64,000 nt of DNA. It comes from an uncultured Opitutaceae bacterium (GTDB lineage Bacteria; Verrucomicrobiota; Verrucomicrobiia; Opitutales; Opitutaceae). The DNA is taken from NCBI GenBank assembly GCA_937902925.1, contig CALFNN010000083.1, positions 1 through 64,000 of the forward strand, read 5' to 3'. Under the pieces are notes generated by a model. That model was not told where the DNA came from and did no database searches. It saw only the letters and a program-made list of their open reading frames with translations. Below are positions 55,536-64,000 of this stretch, piece by piece. The number at the start of each line of letters is the position of its first letter. Position 1 is the stretch's first letter. The translations under genes were made by a program, and so were the position numbers.

Positions 55536-56825
55536 TTAGCTGGCGGCAGCCGTGGTGCTTCCGGGCGCGGTGAGTTTGTCGAGCATGCGCTGAAATATCG
55601 CCGCACTGGCCTGCTTGTCGTCCTCGTCTGCCGCGGCCAGTTTCTGCAGCACCGCGGCGCGGGCGGCGTCCTTCACCTGGCTGAGAGTCCGTTCGTCGCC
55701 GGACTGGCGGAGAAATTCGCCGAGCCATCGTTTGCCATACGCCGTGTGAATCAGCTCATCGGCCCAGTCGAAGTCCATGTCGTGCGAGCTCAACCGGTCG
55801 CCCATCGCCGCGAACTTGGTCGTGCGTTCCTTTTTGGTATGGATGTAGGTCGCCTCGAAATAAAAAATGATTCCCAACCGCGTGATTGCGTCGACGCCGG
55901 CGCCGGCGTCATAGGAAAAGGAATCGAGCGGAATCTCCGCATCGCGAAACCCCCAGGCTTTGAGGCGTTCGTAGCCCATCCGGCAGTGGCGAATCTCGTC
56001 GTAGCACCAGCGCGCCGCGTCCTCAAGGAACTCGGGCGGAGCCGCCGGTCCGAGATCATGCAGGCAGGCCGCGGCCATTTCCGCGGCCCAGACCTCGTTT
56101 ACGTGATGGACCGCCTGGCGGGCCCGCAATTGCATCCCGTCCCCGGCGTTGCCGGGCGAGTGGCGGTCGGGCCAGGCGAAGGCCACGCGATGAAAGCGCG
56201 GGTCGCGGGCCGCGGCGCGCGCGATGGCGAGCGGCTTTTCGAGCGCGGTGAAATGCGTGGGGGGGCCAGGTGGCGCGGGGACGGTCGAAAAAAAGTCATC
56301 GTGGGGCCAGCGTTGCAGCGATTGTGCCACCGCCGCGCTCCACTCCCGGGCCACCTTGGCCTCGGCGGGAAACGCCGCCAGCGCCGCGGTGGCGGTCGTG
56401 CGCAGGCGCGCGATCTGGCCTTCGAGATCGGCCATGCCGTGCCGCAGGATAAATTGCGACGGACCATCGTCGAGTTGATCGGCGCGCGAGGCATAGCGCT
56501 GGTAGAGATCCAGCATAAACGGTTTGATCACGTCGCCGAGCACCACCACGAACGCCACCGCGTTGGGCGCATGGCCCCAGCGACGCACGAACCCGAACAA
56601 CGGGGCCTCGCCGGATTCGAGCGCGATCCGGCGTTCCGGGAAGCGCAGTTCGAGGACGCGTTGTCGAAGTTCCCGCGCGAGGATCGAGCTTTCCCACAGG
56701 ATCTCCGGGAGGAGGAGCTTCGATTCCCAATGCGCCGTGCCCGGCACCCAGCCGGCGGCGAGGTGGATGAGTTCGCGCTCGAGGAAATAGAACCGCTTCA
56801 GAATGGCTGCCGACTCGGTCACCAT
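55536..56825 (-). CDS. Ferritin-like diiron protein (DUF455-like)
   Basis: A 429-residue cytoplasmic, helical protein with a ferritin-like diiron site: VNEVWAAEM (E244, E249), CYDEIRH (E277, H280), FYFEATYIH (E324) and ADELIH (E357, H360). This order, with two E-x-x-H motifs, is the ligand set of carboxylate-bridged diiron proteins. The N-terminal 120 residues are a separate helical region (ILKRFYFLERELIHLAAGW). The ATG at 56825 was chosen; GTG or TTG codons at 56885 and 56900 could extend it by 20-25 residues. It is the first gene of the operon, 25 bases ahead of the esterase-like gene and divergent from the TonB receptor. An oxidase or hydroxylase role in glycan metabolism would be unusual; function is unknown. 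Confidence 0.78.
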   Translation of the reverse strand: MVTESAAILKRFYFLERELIHLAAGWVPGTAHWESKLLLPEILWESSILARELRQRVLELRFPERRIALESGEAPLFGFVRRWGHAPNAVAFVVVLGDVIKPFMLDLYQRYASRADQLDDGPSQFILRHGMADLEGQIARLRTTATAALAAFPAEAKVAREWSAAVAQSLQRWPHDDFFSTVPAPPGPPTHFTALEKPLAIARAAARDPRFHRVAFAWPDRHSPGNAGDGMQLRARQAVHHVNEVWAAEMAAACLHDLGPAAPPEFLEDAARWCYDEIRHCRMGYERLKAWGFRDAEIPLDSFSYDAGAGVDAITRLGIIFYFEATYIHTKKERTTKFAAMGDRLSSHDMDFDWADELIHTAYGKRWLGEFLRQSGDERTLSQVKDAARAAVLQKLAAADEDDKQASAAIFQRMLDKLTAPGSTTAAAS

Positions 56826-57229
56826 CAGGCTGGTGCGGGAAGCCACGGTCGGGGATGAGATCACGGGCCCGGAGCGTGCGGTCACGGACGCGGAGGCCAA
56901 AGGGAAACGAGCGGCATCTTTGGGCCGTTGACCGATTTTGCTGGGGTCGGGTGAAATTCCGTGTCGACCGGGGGCGCCCCGGCGCGATCACGCTGCGGTG
57001 CCGGCGCGGCACGGGCGGCGGCCAGGGGGCGCGGGCAGCATTTTCGGTCACTTCGCGGAAGATGCGGTTTCAATTGATTTGGCCCGCGCTCATCGCGCGG
57101 CCCACAGTGGCTCATCAACCTAACTTCTGTTCGCCGGTTTGGTGGCTCGAATCGACGGCAGAACCGCCTCAATCGAAGGTGGAGGAGGTGACAACGCTTC
57201 TCTCCACGAGCGACCAGTTCCCCTGTCAA
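56826..57229. other. 404-base divergent promoter region of module E
   Basis: It lies between the minus-strand operon and the third TonB receptor, and its first 75 bases may belong to a longer form of the ferritin-like protein. The stretch at 57065-57130 (GGTTTCAATTGATTTGG, then AACCTAACTTCTG) is AT-richer and may hold promoter elements. A strong GGAGGAGGTGA at 57181-57191 looks like a ribosome-binding site but no start codon follows at the right distance. No operator resembling those elsewhere was seen. Confidence 0.45.
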
Positions 57230-60200
57230 ATGACTACCAACCAACCAATCCCCACTCCCATCACGTTCCATGGCCGCGTCCGCGATTCCGACGGTGCGAG
57301 CTGTTTCCGGCGAAGCCTGATCGTCGCCCAAGTCTTGCTCACGATGGCCGTGGCACCGTGCGGGCGCGCGCAGTCGACGGCCCCGCAGCAGCCCAGTGCC
57401 GCCGCGCTGGCGAAGTATGACCGGAACCACAACGGCGTGCTCGACGGTGACGAGGTCGCGACGATGCAGGCGGATAACGCCCGCGCGGCGCAAGGTGTGA
57501 CCACGACAATCGCCACGGAGGATGGCGATTCGGTCACCCAGATGTCGCCGTTCGAAGTGGTGTCCAGCGACCGCGGCTACTATGGCGGCAACACCATGTC
57601 CGGCACCCGCCTCAATTCGAAGATCGAAGACCTTGCCTCGTCGATCACCGTCGTGACGAAGGAGCAGATGGCGGACTTCGCGATGCTCGATATCAATGAC
57701 ATTTTCGCCTACGAAGCGGGCACCGAAGGCTCGGCCACTTATACGGATTTTAACTTCAATGCGAGTTCCCAGCCGCAGGACAACCTGGCGCAGAGTCCAA
57801 ATACCGCTAACCGCATCCGCGGATTGAACAGCGCGAACGTTTCCTTGGGCGCCTTCGAGACCAGCAACCGCGTTCCCATCGACCCGGTGGGCATCGACGC
57901 AATCGAAATCAGCCGCGGGCCCAATTCCAATATCTTCGGCTTGGGGAACGCTTCGGGCACGGTGAACATGGTGCCGTCCGCGGCCAACCTGGGCCGCGAC
58001 AAAACGCAGGTGCAATTCCGCGCCGACTCGTTCGACGGTTACCGCGAGAGCCTCGATGTGAACCGCCAGCTCCTGCCCAACAAGCTGGCGCTGCGCGTCA
58101 GCGAGGTCTTTCAGCACACCGGCTACACCCGCAAACCCTCGGGCACGGACACGGAACGCTACAACGGCATGGTCAAATACCAGCCGTTCCAAAACACCAC
58201 GCTCACCGCTTCGTTTTCCTACTACCGCCTGACCGGCCGCCGGCCGAATTCCATTACGCCGCGGGACGCCGTCTCCCAATGGGTCGCCGAGGGCTCACCG
58301 ACGTGGGATCCCGTCACCACTACCGCGTATCTCAAGGGTTCACCGGTCAACAAATCCGGGGTGGCTGTCACGACGACGGGAGGGGGAATTCCGACCCTCA
58401 ATGGCGCGGCCGCCTTCAGCAGCGCGTATCAGACTTCGGGCCGCGGCCAGTCGCTGATGTATGTCGACCAGAGCGGAGTTTCCTATTGGACGACGCCGCG
58501 CAACACCAATCTGACCAATCCGATCGGTCCGCTTACCGACATTGCAGGATTCAATTACGTGCAATTGAACCCGAACACGATCCGCGCGACCCAACCACTC
58601 TGGCAGTCGGACGGCGCGGTCAGCAGCAAGTCGCTCTACGATTGGTCCTCGATCAACGCCATCGCGATGAACTCGAGCCGCGAGCAGGCCCGCACGTCGA
58701 TGGTCAATCTCAGCCAGATCTTCGTGAACACGCCCCGCCAGATGCTGGCCGCCCAAGCCAGCTGGTTTCGCGAGGACTCCCCGGTCTGGCATCAGGAGAC
58801 TCAAAGTGGCGGTGCAAGCGGTTCGACCTACCTCTATGTCGATGTGAACCAGCGGCGCCTCGACGGCACGCCCAATCCTTATTACCTGCGACCCTACTTC
58901 GGCGTGGCGGAAGGCATCACGATCGACACGCCGCTCCGCAACGACACGGTTCGGGCCCAACTCGCCTACAAGCTCGATCTAACGAAGGAGAAGGGCATCC
59001 TCCATTGGCTCGGCCTGCACCAGGTGTCCGCCTACGCCGAGTATAAGGATTTTGAGAAGCGGCAGTATCTCAGCGAGTATGCCATGCTCGACAATCACGC
59101 TTGGCTGGCGGCTGGCTCGCCCCGCGCGACGTCCGCGGCGCTGCTGGGCGACACGCTGCCCCAGGATCTCGCCGCCCCGTTCGGCACGCGCTCATTTGCG
59201 TTTTACTACGTGGGCGACAACAGCGGCAACAACGTCGATTATGCTCCCACGCCTATTTCCCCGGGCACCTACACCTTCAATTGGGGCAATTTCCAGACCG
59301 GCAAGGTCAATGCCGAACCCACGCAACTCGGCCTCGCAGCCTCGATCAACAGCACCGGCGCCGCCGTCAATGCGTTGAAGATCCAAAAGACGAACGGAGC
59401 CGTTCTGCAGAGCCATTTTCTCTCGGACCGGATCGTTACCACGCTGGGCGTGCGCAAGGACAAGGTTTATACCAAGGCCGGTGGGAACCCTCAGCTGCTC
59501 CCTGATGGTTACACGGCAAACTATGCCGTGGACGAGCTATGGGCGAGCGGCGACTACAAAGGCAATCAGGGCCTCACGCGCACGGTCGGCGCGGTCGTGA
59601 AACCGTTCCACTGGCTCAATTTCTTCGCGAACAAGTCCGACAGTTTCATTCCGGCCGATCCCGCGATCAATCTTCACGGCGAAGTCCTGCCCAATCCGCA
59701 GGGCAAGGGTGAGGATTGGGGCTTTGCGTTGAATCTGTTCAACAACAAGCTGATCATCCGGGCCGATCAATATATCACTCGGCAGGCCAATTCGCGCGAG
59801 GGCACCTCGACCACACTGGCGGTCCGGGCCGTCAAGATGGATATATTCGACGGCCAGCCGTCGCGCGATTTCTCGATGGATCTTCGTGTGCCCAACGGCA
59901 TTGGCCTGAGCCCGAGTCTCGTGTCTCTCCTGGAAAACACCGTTGCGTTTAATCCCGGCTACATCGCCGAATCGCAGGACGCCTTGAGCACCGGCCGCGA
60001 GATCGAGATCAACTACAATCCGGTGTCGTATTGGACGGTGGCGGCGAATGTCACCGAGGTGGCGGCGATCCAGCAAAGCATCGCGAAGGACCTCACGGAC
60101 TATCTCGCCGAACGCATGCCGATCTGGACGGCGGCCAAGGATCCGACGACGGGGCAGCCGTGGTATACCTTTTCCTACGATAATGGCACGGCCCAGACGC

Positions 60201-60673
60201 CGTCGGCCTATCTGCTCAAAAACGTCACCTCGCCACTGGGCATTGCGCTCGCGAAAGTGGGCAAGTCCCTGCCGCAGATCCGAAAATATCGCGCCAACCT
60301 GAGCACGAATCTTCATCTTTCAGGGATCACCGAAAACCGGTTCCTCAAGCATGTGAACGTGGGTGGTGCGATGCGCTGGGAAGACAAGGGTGCGATCGGC
60401 TACTACGGGCTGCAACAGCTTCCGGCCATCGTCACCGACCTCGATCCGAATCACCCCATCTACGACAAGGCCCATCTGTATGTCGACCTCCTCGCGGCCT
60501 ACCGGACGCGGTTGTTCGCCAACAAGGTCGGGGCGACCTTCCAACTCAACGTGCGCAACGTGCAGGAAGGTGGCCGGCTGCAGCCCGTGAGCGCCTTCCC
60601 GGACGGCACGCCAAACGCCTATCGCATCGTCGATCCGCGCCAGTTCATCTTCACGGCGACCTTCGATCTCTGA
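57230..60673 (+). CDS. TonB-dependent receptor (SPFEV type) with N-terminal EF-hand
   Basis: Outer-membrane transporter of 1147 residues. From the ATG at 57230 a long polar leader is followed by the hydrophobic RSLIVAQVLLTMAVA and a cleavage region CGRAQST. Residues 64-75 read DRNHNGVLDGDE, a complete 12-residue EF-hand calcium loop, placed in the periplasmic extension before MSPFEV at 105-110 (TonB-box-like). The plug has NSKIEDLASSITVVTKEQMAD and IEISRGPNSNIFG; the barrel is long and ends FTATFDL. No Shine-Dalgarno is near the chosen start, and a longer N-terminus cannot be excluded. It opens the plus-strand set with the DUF4838-type and beta-helix genes and should import products of this module. 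Confidence 0.93.
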   Translation: MTTNQPIPTPITFHGRVRDSDGASCFRRSLIVAQVLLTMAVAPCGRAQSTAPQQPSAAALAKYDRNHNGVLDGDEVATMQADNARAAQGVTTTIATEDGDSVTQMSPFEVVSSDRGYYGGNTMSGTRLNSKIEDLASSITVVTKEQMADFAMLDINDIFAYEAGTEGSATYTDFNFNASSQPQDNLAQSPNTANRIRGLNSANVSLGAFETSNRVPIDPVGIDAIEISRGPNSNIFGLGNASGTVNMVPSAANLGRDKTQVQFRADSFDGYRESLDVNRQLLPNKLALRVSEVFQHTGYTRKPSGTDTERYNGMVKYQPFQNTTLTASFSYYRLTGRRPNSITPRDAVSQWVAEGSPTWDPVTTTAYLKGSPVNKSGVAVTTTGGGIPTLNGAAAFSSAYQTSGRGQSLMYVDQSGVSYWTTPRNTNLTNPIGPLTDIAGFNYVQLNPNTIRATQPLWQSDGAVSSKSLYDWSSINAIAMNSSREQARTSMVNLSQIFVNTPRQMLAAQASWFREDSPVWHQETQSGGASGSTYLYVDVNQRRLDGTPNPYYLRPYFGVAEGITIDTPLRNDTVRAQLAYKLDLTKEKGILHWLGLHQVSAYAEYKDFEKRQYLSEYAMLDNHAWLAAGSPRATSAALLGDTLPQDLAAPFGTRSFAFYYVGDNSGNNVDYAPTPISPGTYTFNWGNFQTGKVNAEPTQLGLAASINSTGAAVNALKIQKTNGAVLQSHFLSDRIVTTLGVRKDKVYTKAGGNPQLLPDGYTANYAVDELWASGDYKGNQGLTRTVGAVVKPFHWLNFFANKSDSFIPADPAINLHGEVLPNPQGKGEDWGFALNLFNNKLIIRADQYITRQANSREGTSTTLAVRAVKMDIFDGQPSRDFSMDLRVPNGIGLSPSLVSLLENTVAFNPGYIAESQDALSTGREIEINYNPVSYWTVAANVTEVAAIQQSIAKDLTDYLAERMPIWTAAKDPTTGQPWYTFSYDNGTAQTPSAYLLKNVTSPLGIALAKVGKSLPQIRKYRANLSTNLHLSGITENRFLKHVNVGGAMRWEDKGAIGYYGLQQLPAIVTDLDPNHPIYDKAHLYVDLLAAYRTRLFANKVGATFQLNVRNVQEGGRLQPVSAFPDGTPNAYRIVDPRQFIFTATFDL

Positions 60674-60681
60674 TCAGAGTG

Positions 60682-62754
60682 ATGCCCGGGATCTCGGCCG
60701 TCTGCCCGTCTGTCCGAAGGTTCGTTGAAACCTTCGGGCGCCTCGTGGCGTGCGGTAGTCTTGTCGGATGGCTTGCCGCCTCCCGACTGCCGGCCGCCGA
60801 TGCCTCGACCGAAGTTGCGATCGTTCGAGGCGGCCGACCGGCGGCCGTCATTGTCACTGCCGACCGCCCCAACGCCGTGTGCACTTACGCGGCGACGGAG
60901 CTCGCCTATCACGTGCGGAAGGCGTCGGGCGCGCAGCTCCGCATCGTGACGGAATCAACCATTCCATCCGACGCGGGCAGCCGGATCTATCTCGGAGCGA
61001 CGCGCGCTGCCCACGCCACCGGATTGGCGTTCGAACATCTCGCGCCGGAAACTTTCATCCTGAAATCGGCGCCGGGCGCCTTGTATATCGTGGGGGCCGA
61101 TACCGACGGGTCGGCGCCAGCCGACACCGCCGGTTCCGAAGATCTCTACAACGCGCCGGGAAAATCCATTGGCGACCCGCTGAACATGAACACGTCGGCC
61201 GGCACGCTCTTTGGAGTCTACGAATGGCTGGAGCGAGACCTCGGCGTGCGCTGGTTGTGGCCGGGCGAACTTGGCACGCTGGTGCCCAAGCGCACCGACG
61301 TGACGGCGCACGCGGTCGCGGCGACGATCGCGCCCCGCTTTTTCCAGCGCGCCGTGCGGCCGGGGCTGAGCTTTACATTCGACCATGCCGCGCTCGGCTT
61401 CACCCCGCAGGCTGCCGCGGCCTACGCGCACGACCAGACGGTCTTCCTGCGGCGCAATCGCATGGGTCGCGGCGTGGCGATGACCTATCACCACGCGTTC
61501 GTCGATTGGTGGGAGAAATACGGCCCGGAGCATCCCGACTGGTTTCAACTGCTGCCCGACGGCAAGCGCGGTCCCGCGAAACCCGGCGGTCGTTTTTCGA
61601 TGTCGGTTTCGAACCCGGGCCTGCAGCAGCAGGTCGTTGCGCTTTGGAAGGCGCAGCCCGCGCCGCGTCCGCACTACATCAACGCGGTCGAAAACGATAT
61701 TCTGGGACTGTGCACGTGCCCGGACTGTCTCGCGTGGGACGGCCCCGAGCCGGCGGATTATTCCACGTTCACGCCGCCGACCTCGAAGATGTTCGGCTCG
61801 CGCTTCGTCACGGACCGCTACGCGAAATTCTGGCTGGCCATCCAGCAACTCGCGGCCAAGGACGATCCCGAGGTGAACGTCGTGGGCTACGCCTACGAAA
61901 ACTACTTTCAACCGCCGACCTCCGGGGTGAAGCTGAATCCGCACATCGTGGTCGGGTTCTGCCCGTCGAGCTATTGGTATCCGCGTCCCCCCGATGAGCA
62001 CGCCTGGGTGAAACAGCAGTGGACGGGATGGAGCGAGACGGGAGCGCGGCTGTTTTCGCGCACGAACTACTTCCTCGATGGCTACTGCATGCCGTTTATT
62101 TTTGCGCACCAATTTGCTGACGATTTCCAGCACGAAGCGCGACACGGGATGGTCGCCACGGATTTCGACTCGCTCACCGGTCAGTGGAGCACGCAGGGTC
62201 CGAACCTCTACCTGCTCATGCAACTTCAGACCCGGCCTGACGCGGATCCCGACGCACTGCTGGCCGAATACTATTCGGCTTTCGGCGGGGCGGCGGCGGC
62301 GGTCAAAGCCTACTTCGATTACTGGGAGAATTACACCATGACTCACCGTCCGCTGCTGGTGAAGAGCTTCGCCGACTTGGGGGCGTCGCGCTGGCGGACT
62401 TTCGCGCGCGCGGCGCAGGCGGTGTTTCCGCCATCGTGTTTCCCACCGGCGGAAGCGATTCTCGCCACGGCCCGCATGGCGGCAGCCGGGGACCGCGAAG
62501 CGGCGGAACGGGTGGCTTTCCTGGCGGACGGGCTCGCGCACGCGCAACTTTGCGCCCGCGCGGCCGCACTCCTGACGCTGGGCGATCCTCAGTCCACGCC
62601 CGCGCGGGGCAAGCAGGCCCTCGATGAATTGCTGGCATTCCGTCGCGCCCACGAGCGCGAGTGGATCGGCAACTTCAACCACGATGCCTGGGTCGAGGAT
62701 CTAAGCTGGAAACTGTCGGCCGAAACCAAACAGCAACCCGAACTTTATCCATGA
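60682..62754 (+). CDS. DUF4838-type secreted protein, GH67-like architecture
   Basis: A 690-residue secreted protein, starting 8 bases after the receptor stop. The ATG at 60682 leads to a hydrophobic segment (LVACGSLVGWLAASRLPAA). Residues about 45-135 form the N-terminal beta/alpha domain shared with GH67/GH20-type enzymes (CTYAATELAYHVRKASGAQL, GSRIYLGATRAAHATG). A barrel-like domain follows with GVYEWLERDLGVRWLWPGE near 178, HPDWFQLLPDGKRG, and a cysteine cluster CTCPDC at 344-349 that could bind a metal. DUF4838 proteins are common in Bacteroidota and Verrucomicrobiota glycan loci but I know of no settled activity. Co-location with GH28 and GH105 suggests action on a uronic-acid side chain, for example as a glucuronidase. 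Confidence 0.83.
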   Translation: MPGISAVCPSVRRFVETFGRLVACGSLVGWLAASRLPAADASTEVAIVRGGRPAAVIVTADRPNAVCTYAATELAYHVRKASGAQLRIVTESTIPSDAGSRIYLGATRAAHATGLAFEHLAPETFILKSAPGALYIVGADTDGSAPADTAGSEDLYNAPGKSIGDPLNMNTSAGTLFGVYEWLERDLGVRWLWPGELGTLVPKRTDVTAHAVAATIAPRFFQRAVRPGLSFTFDHAALGFTPQAAAAYAHDQTVFLRRNRMGRGVAMTYHHAFVDWWEKYGPEHPDWFQLLPDGKRGPAKPGGRFSMSVSNPGLQQQVVALWKAQPAPRPHYINAVENDILGLCTCPDCLAWDGPEPADYSTFTPPTSKMFGSRFVTDRYAKFWLAIQQLAAKDDPEVNVVGYAYENYFQPPTSGVKLNPHIVVGFCPSSYWYPRPPDEHAWVKQQWTGWSETGARLFSRTNYFLDGYCMPFIFAHQFADDFQHEARHGMVATDFDSLTGQWSTQGPNLYLLMQLQTRPDADPDALLAEYYSAFGGAAAAVKAYFDYWENYTMTHRPLLVKSFADLGASRWRTFARAAQAVFPPSCFPPAEAILATARMAAAGDREAAERVAFLADGLAHAQLCARAAALLTLGDPQSTPARGKQALDELLAFRRAHEREWIGNFNHDAWVEDLSWKLSAETKQQPELYP

Positions 62755-62860
62755 TGCGCCGCTCGCGCGCCGGATCCCGCGGGAGGGTGGCCGCCGACCC
62801 TGCCGAACCTGCGTCGCGCCGCCGGCTCGGCGGCACCGCCCGGATCATATTTCTCCTCCG

Positions 62861-64000
62861 ATGAAACGACTTCTTTTTACCGCGGGCCTTGGGCTGCTGG
62901 CCGCCTTCACGGGGCGGGCGGCCGACGAACCGGAGCCGCCGGTCGACCTCGTGGTCAAGCCGAACGAATTGCAGCTTTGGCCAAGTTTTGAAACTTGCAG
63001 CTTCTATTTCGTGCCGACTGGCGCTCGGGAGCCGGGTTATCAGGTTGAATTTCGCCGGGTGGGAACGGAAGCGTGGCAACGGACCTTTGCGCCCGTGTGC
63101 GACAAGCCCGCGACCATCTGGAAGGGCAGCATCTTCGGCCTGGCGGAGGATACGAGCTTCCAGGTGCGGGTGCTCTCTGGCAACGGACAACGGGAACTCC
63201 TGCACGGCGATTTCCATACCTGGTCCAGCCACCCGCCCATCGGCCGGACGGTGGATCTGAGCACGCTCGACCCGGCGCCGAAGGAGGGCCTCGTGATTTC
63301 CGACCAAGGCACCGACGGCGGTTGGATCAGATACACCGCGCCCGCCGGTTGGATTCTCCGCCGCGCCGCGGATCCGGATGACCCGAGCAAGGCCGCGATT
63401 ACCTTTCGCCACGCGAGCCACGTGATTCTCGACAACGTCACCATCGTCGGAGGATCGCACTACGCGGTCATGGTCGACGAATCGGAGTCGGTGCGCATCG
63501 AGAATTGCGATCTGTCGGGCTGGGGCCGGGTGGGCACGCAGCAATTCACCAACACCGGCATGCGCGGCAAGTCCCTCGATTCCAAAGGTGACCTGATCAA
63601 TCTCGACGGTGGGGTCGAGGTCAATCGGAGCGCCCGCACCGTGATTGAGCGGTGTTACATCCACGATCCGCGCGGCCGCGCCAATTCGTGGATGTTCTCG
63701 CATCCGTCGGGGCCGTGCGGCCTCCATATCAACTACGCGCGCGGCGGCACCGTCGTGCGCTGGAACGACATCGTCGGGAGCGACGAGCACCGGTGGAACG
63801 ACGTGATCGAGACGACCAGCAACTCCTCGATCGTCGGCGGCTTTTACCGCGACAGCGACATCACCGGCAACTTCCTCGCCTTCGGAGAGGATGATGGCAT
63901 CGAGATGGAAGGCGGCGGCATGAACGTCCGCTTCTACCGCAACAAGGTCGAGGGCACGACCTGCGGCGTCAGCACGGGGGCCTGCATCCTCGGTCCGCAG
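62861..64000 (+). CDS. Secreted beta-helix protein, possible polysaccharide lyase (3' end outside window)
   Basis: Open at the right edge, 380 codons visible. The ATG at 62861 starts a signal peptide (MKRLLFTAGLGLLAAFTGRA). Residues about 30-125 look like a fibronectin type III domain (PNELQLWPSFETCSFYF, YQVEFRRVG, EDTSFQVRVLSG). After about 165 the protein becomes a right-handed beta-helix with repeating I-x-N/D-C turns: ITFRHASHVILDNVTIVGG, ESVRIENCDLSGWG, TVIERCYIHDPRG, NDIVGSDEHRWNDVI, and EDDGIEMEGGGMN. Such proteins include lyases and mannuronan epimerases. A lyase here would supply the unsaturated ends that the GH105 enzyme removes; this is inferred from context. A small GCCGCC/GGCGGC hairpin (62818-62834) precedes it. 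Confidence 0.82.
   Translation, partial: MKRLLFTAGLGLLAAFTGRAADEPEPPVDLVVKPNELQLWPSFETCSFYFVPTGAREPGYQVEFRRVGTEAWQRTFAPVCDKPATIWKGSIFGLAEDTSFQVRVLSGNGQRELLHGDFHTWSSHPPIGRTVDLSTLDPAPKEGLVISDQGTDGGWIRYTAPAGWILRRAADPDDPSKAAITFRHASHVILDNVTIVGGSHYAVMVDESESVRIENCDLSGWGRVGTQQFTNTGMRGKSLDSKGDLINLDGGVEVNRSARTVIERCYIHDPRGRANSWMFSHPSGPCGLHINYARGGTVVRWNDIVGSDEHRWNDVIETTSNSSIVGGFYRDSDITGNFLAFGEDDGIEMEGGGMNVRFYRNKVEGTTCGVSTGACILGPQ

Noticed and set aside
57181-57191. GGAGGAGGTGA as ribosome-binding site for the third receptor
   Set aside because: It is about 40 bases upstream of the ATG, and no ATG, GTG or TTG lies 5-12 bases behind it in frame.

Overview
This 64 kb window is GC-rich chromosomal DNA packed with secreted carbohydrate-active enzymes, large TonB-dependent receptors and sodium:solute symporters. 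There is no SusD, rRNA, tRNA, CRISPR array or transposase. Two receptors carry an S-P-F-E-V motif just after the leader, which together with SusD-free loci, LacI-type control and many glycoside hydrolase families points to Verrucomicrobiota, most likely Opitutaceae. That assignment is an inference from style, not from a marker gene. I count 31 protein-coding genes; the first and last run off the window.

Module A (1-14281): a minus-strand operon (sodium symporter, 2-hydroxyacid dehydrogenase, PL8 lyase, GH95, GH2) and a LacI regulator lie divergent to a TonB receptor. Three copies of a palindrome around GGATTAC-N-GTAATCC flank lacI and probably are its operators. The enzymes suggest a fucosylated, uronate-containing, apparently unsulfated glycan.

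Module B (14485-23459): a two-module beta-helix protein, a helical-repeat protein, a GH29 fucosidase overlapping a clan GH-A hydrolase, then (opposite strand) a RhaM-type mutarotase and a solute-binding-like protein without a signal peptide.

Module C (23944-36936): a second TonB receptor closed by a strong terminator, then SGNH esterase, GH2, GH42 and GH106. It looks built for rhamnose- and galactose-decorated glycan such as rhamnogalacturonan side chains.

Module D (36953-43795): a 1282-residue LamG/alpha-helical/CARDB protein of no family I recognise, divergent from two GH28 enzymes across a short promoter containing GACACGTGTC.

Module E (44121-64000): a seven-gene minus-strand operon (ferritin-like diiron protein, alpha/beta hydrolase, sodium symporter, unknown cytoplasmic barrel protein, GH28, GH105, GH31) divergent from a TonB receptor with an EF-hand, a DUF4838-type protein and a beta-helix protein. 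This is the most self-contained unit: outer-membrane uptake, depolymerisation, unsaturated uronyl removal, inner-membrane import, plus three proteins of unknown function. Overall the window reads as several adjacent pectin/fucoglycan utilisation loci, and the best candidates for undescribed biology are the 36953-40801 protein and the unknowns of module E.
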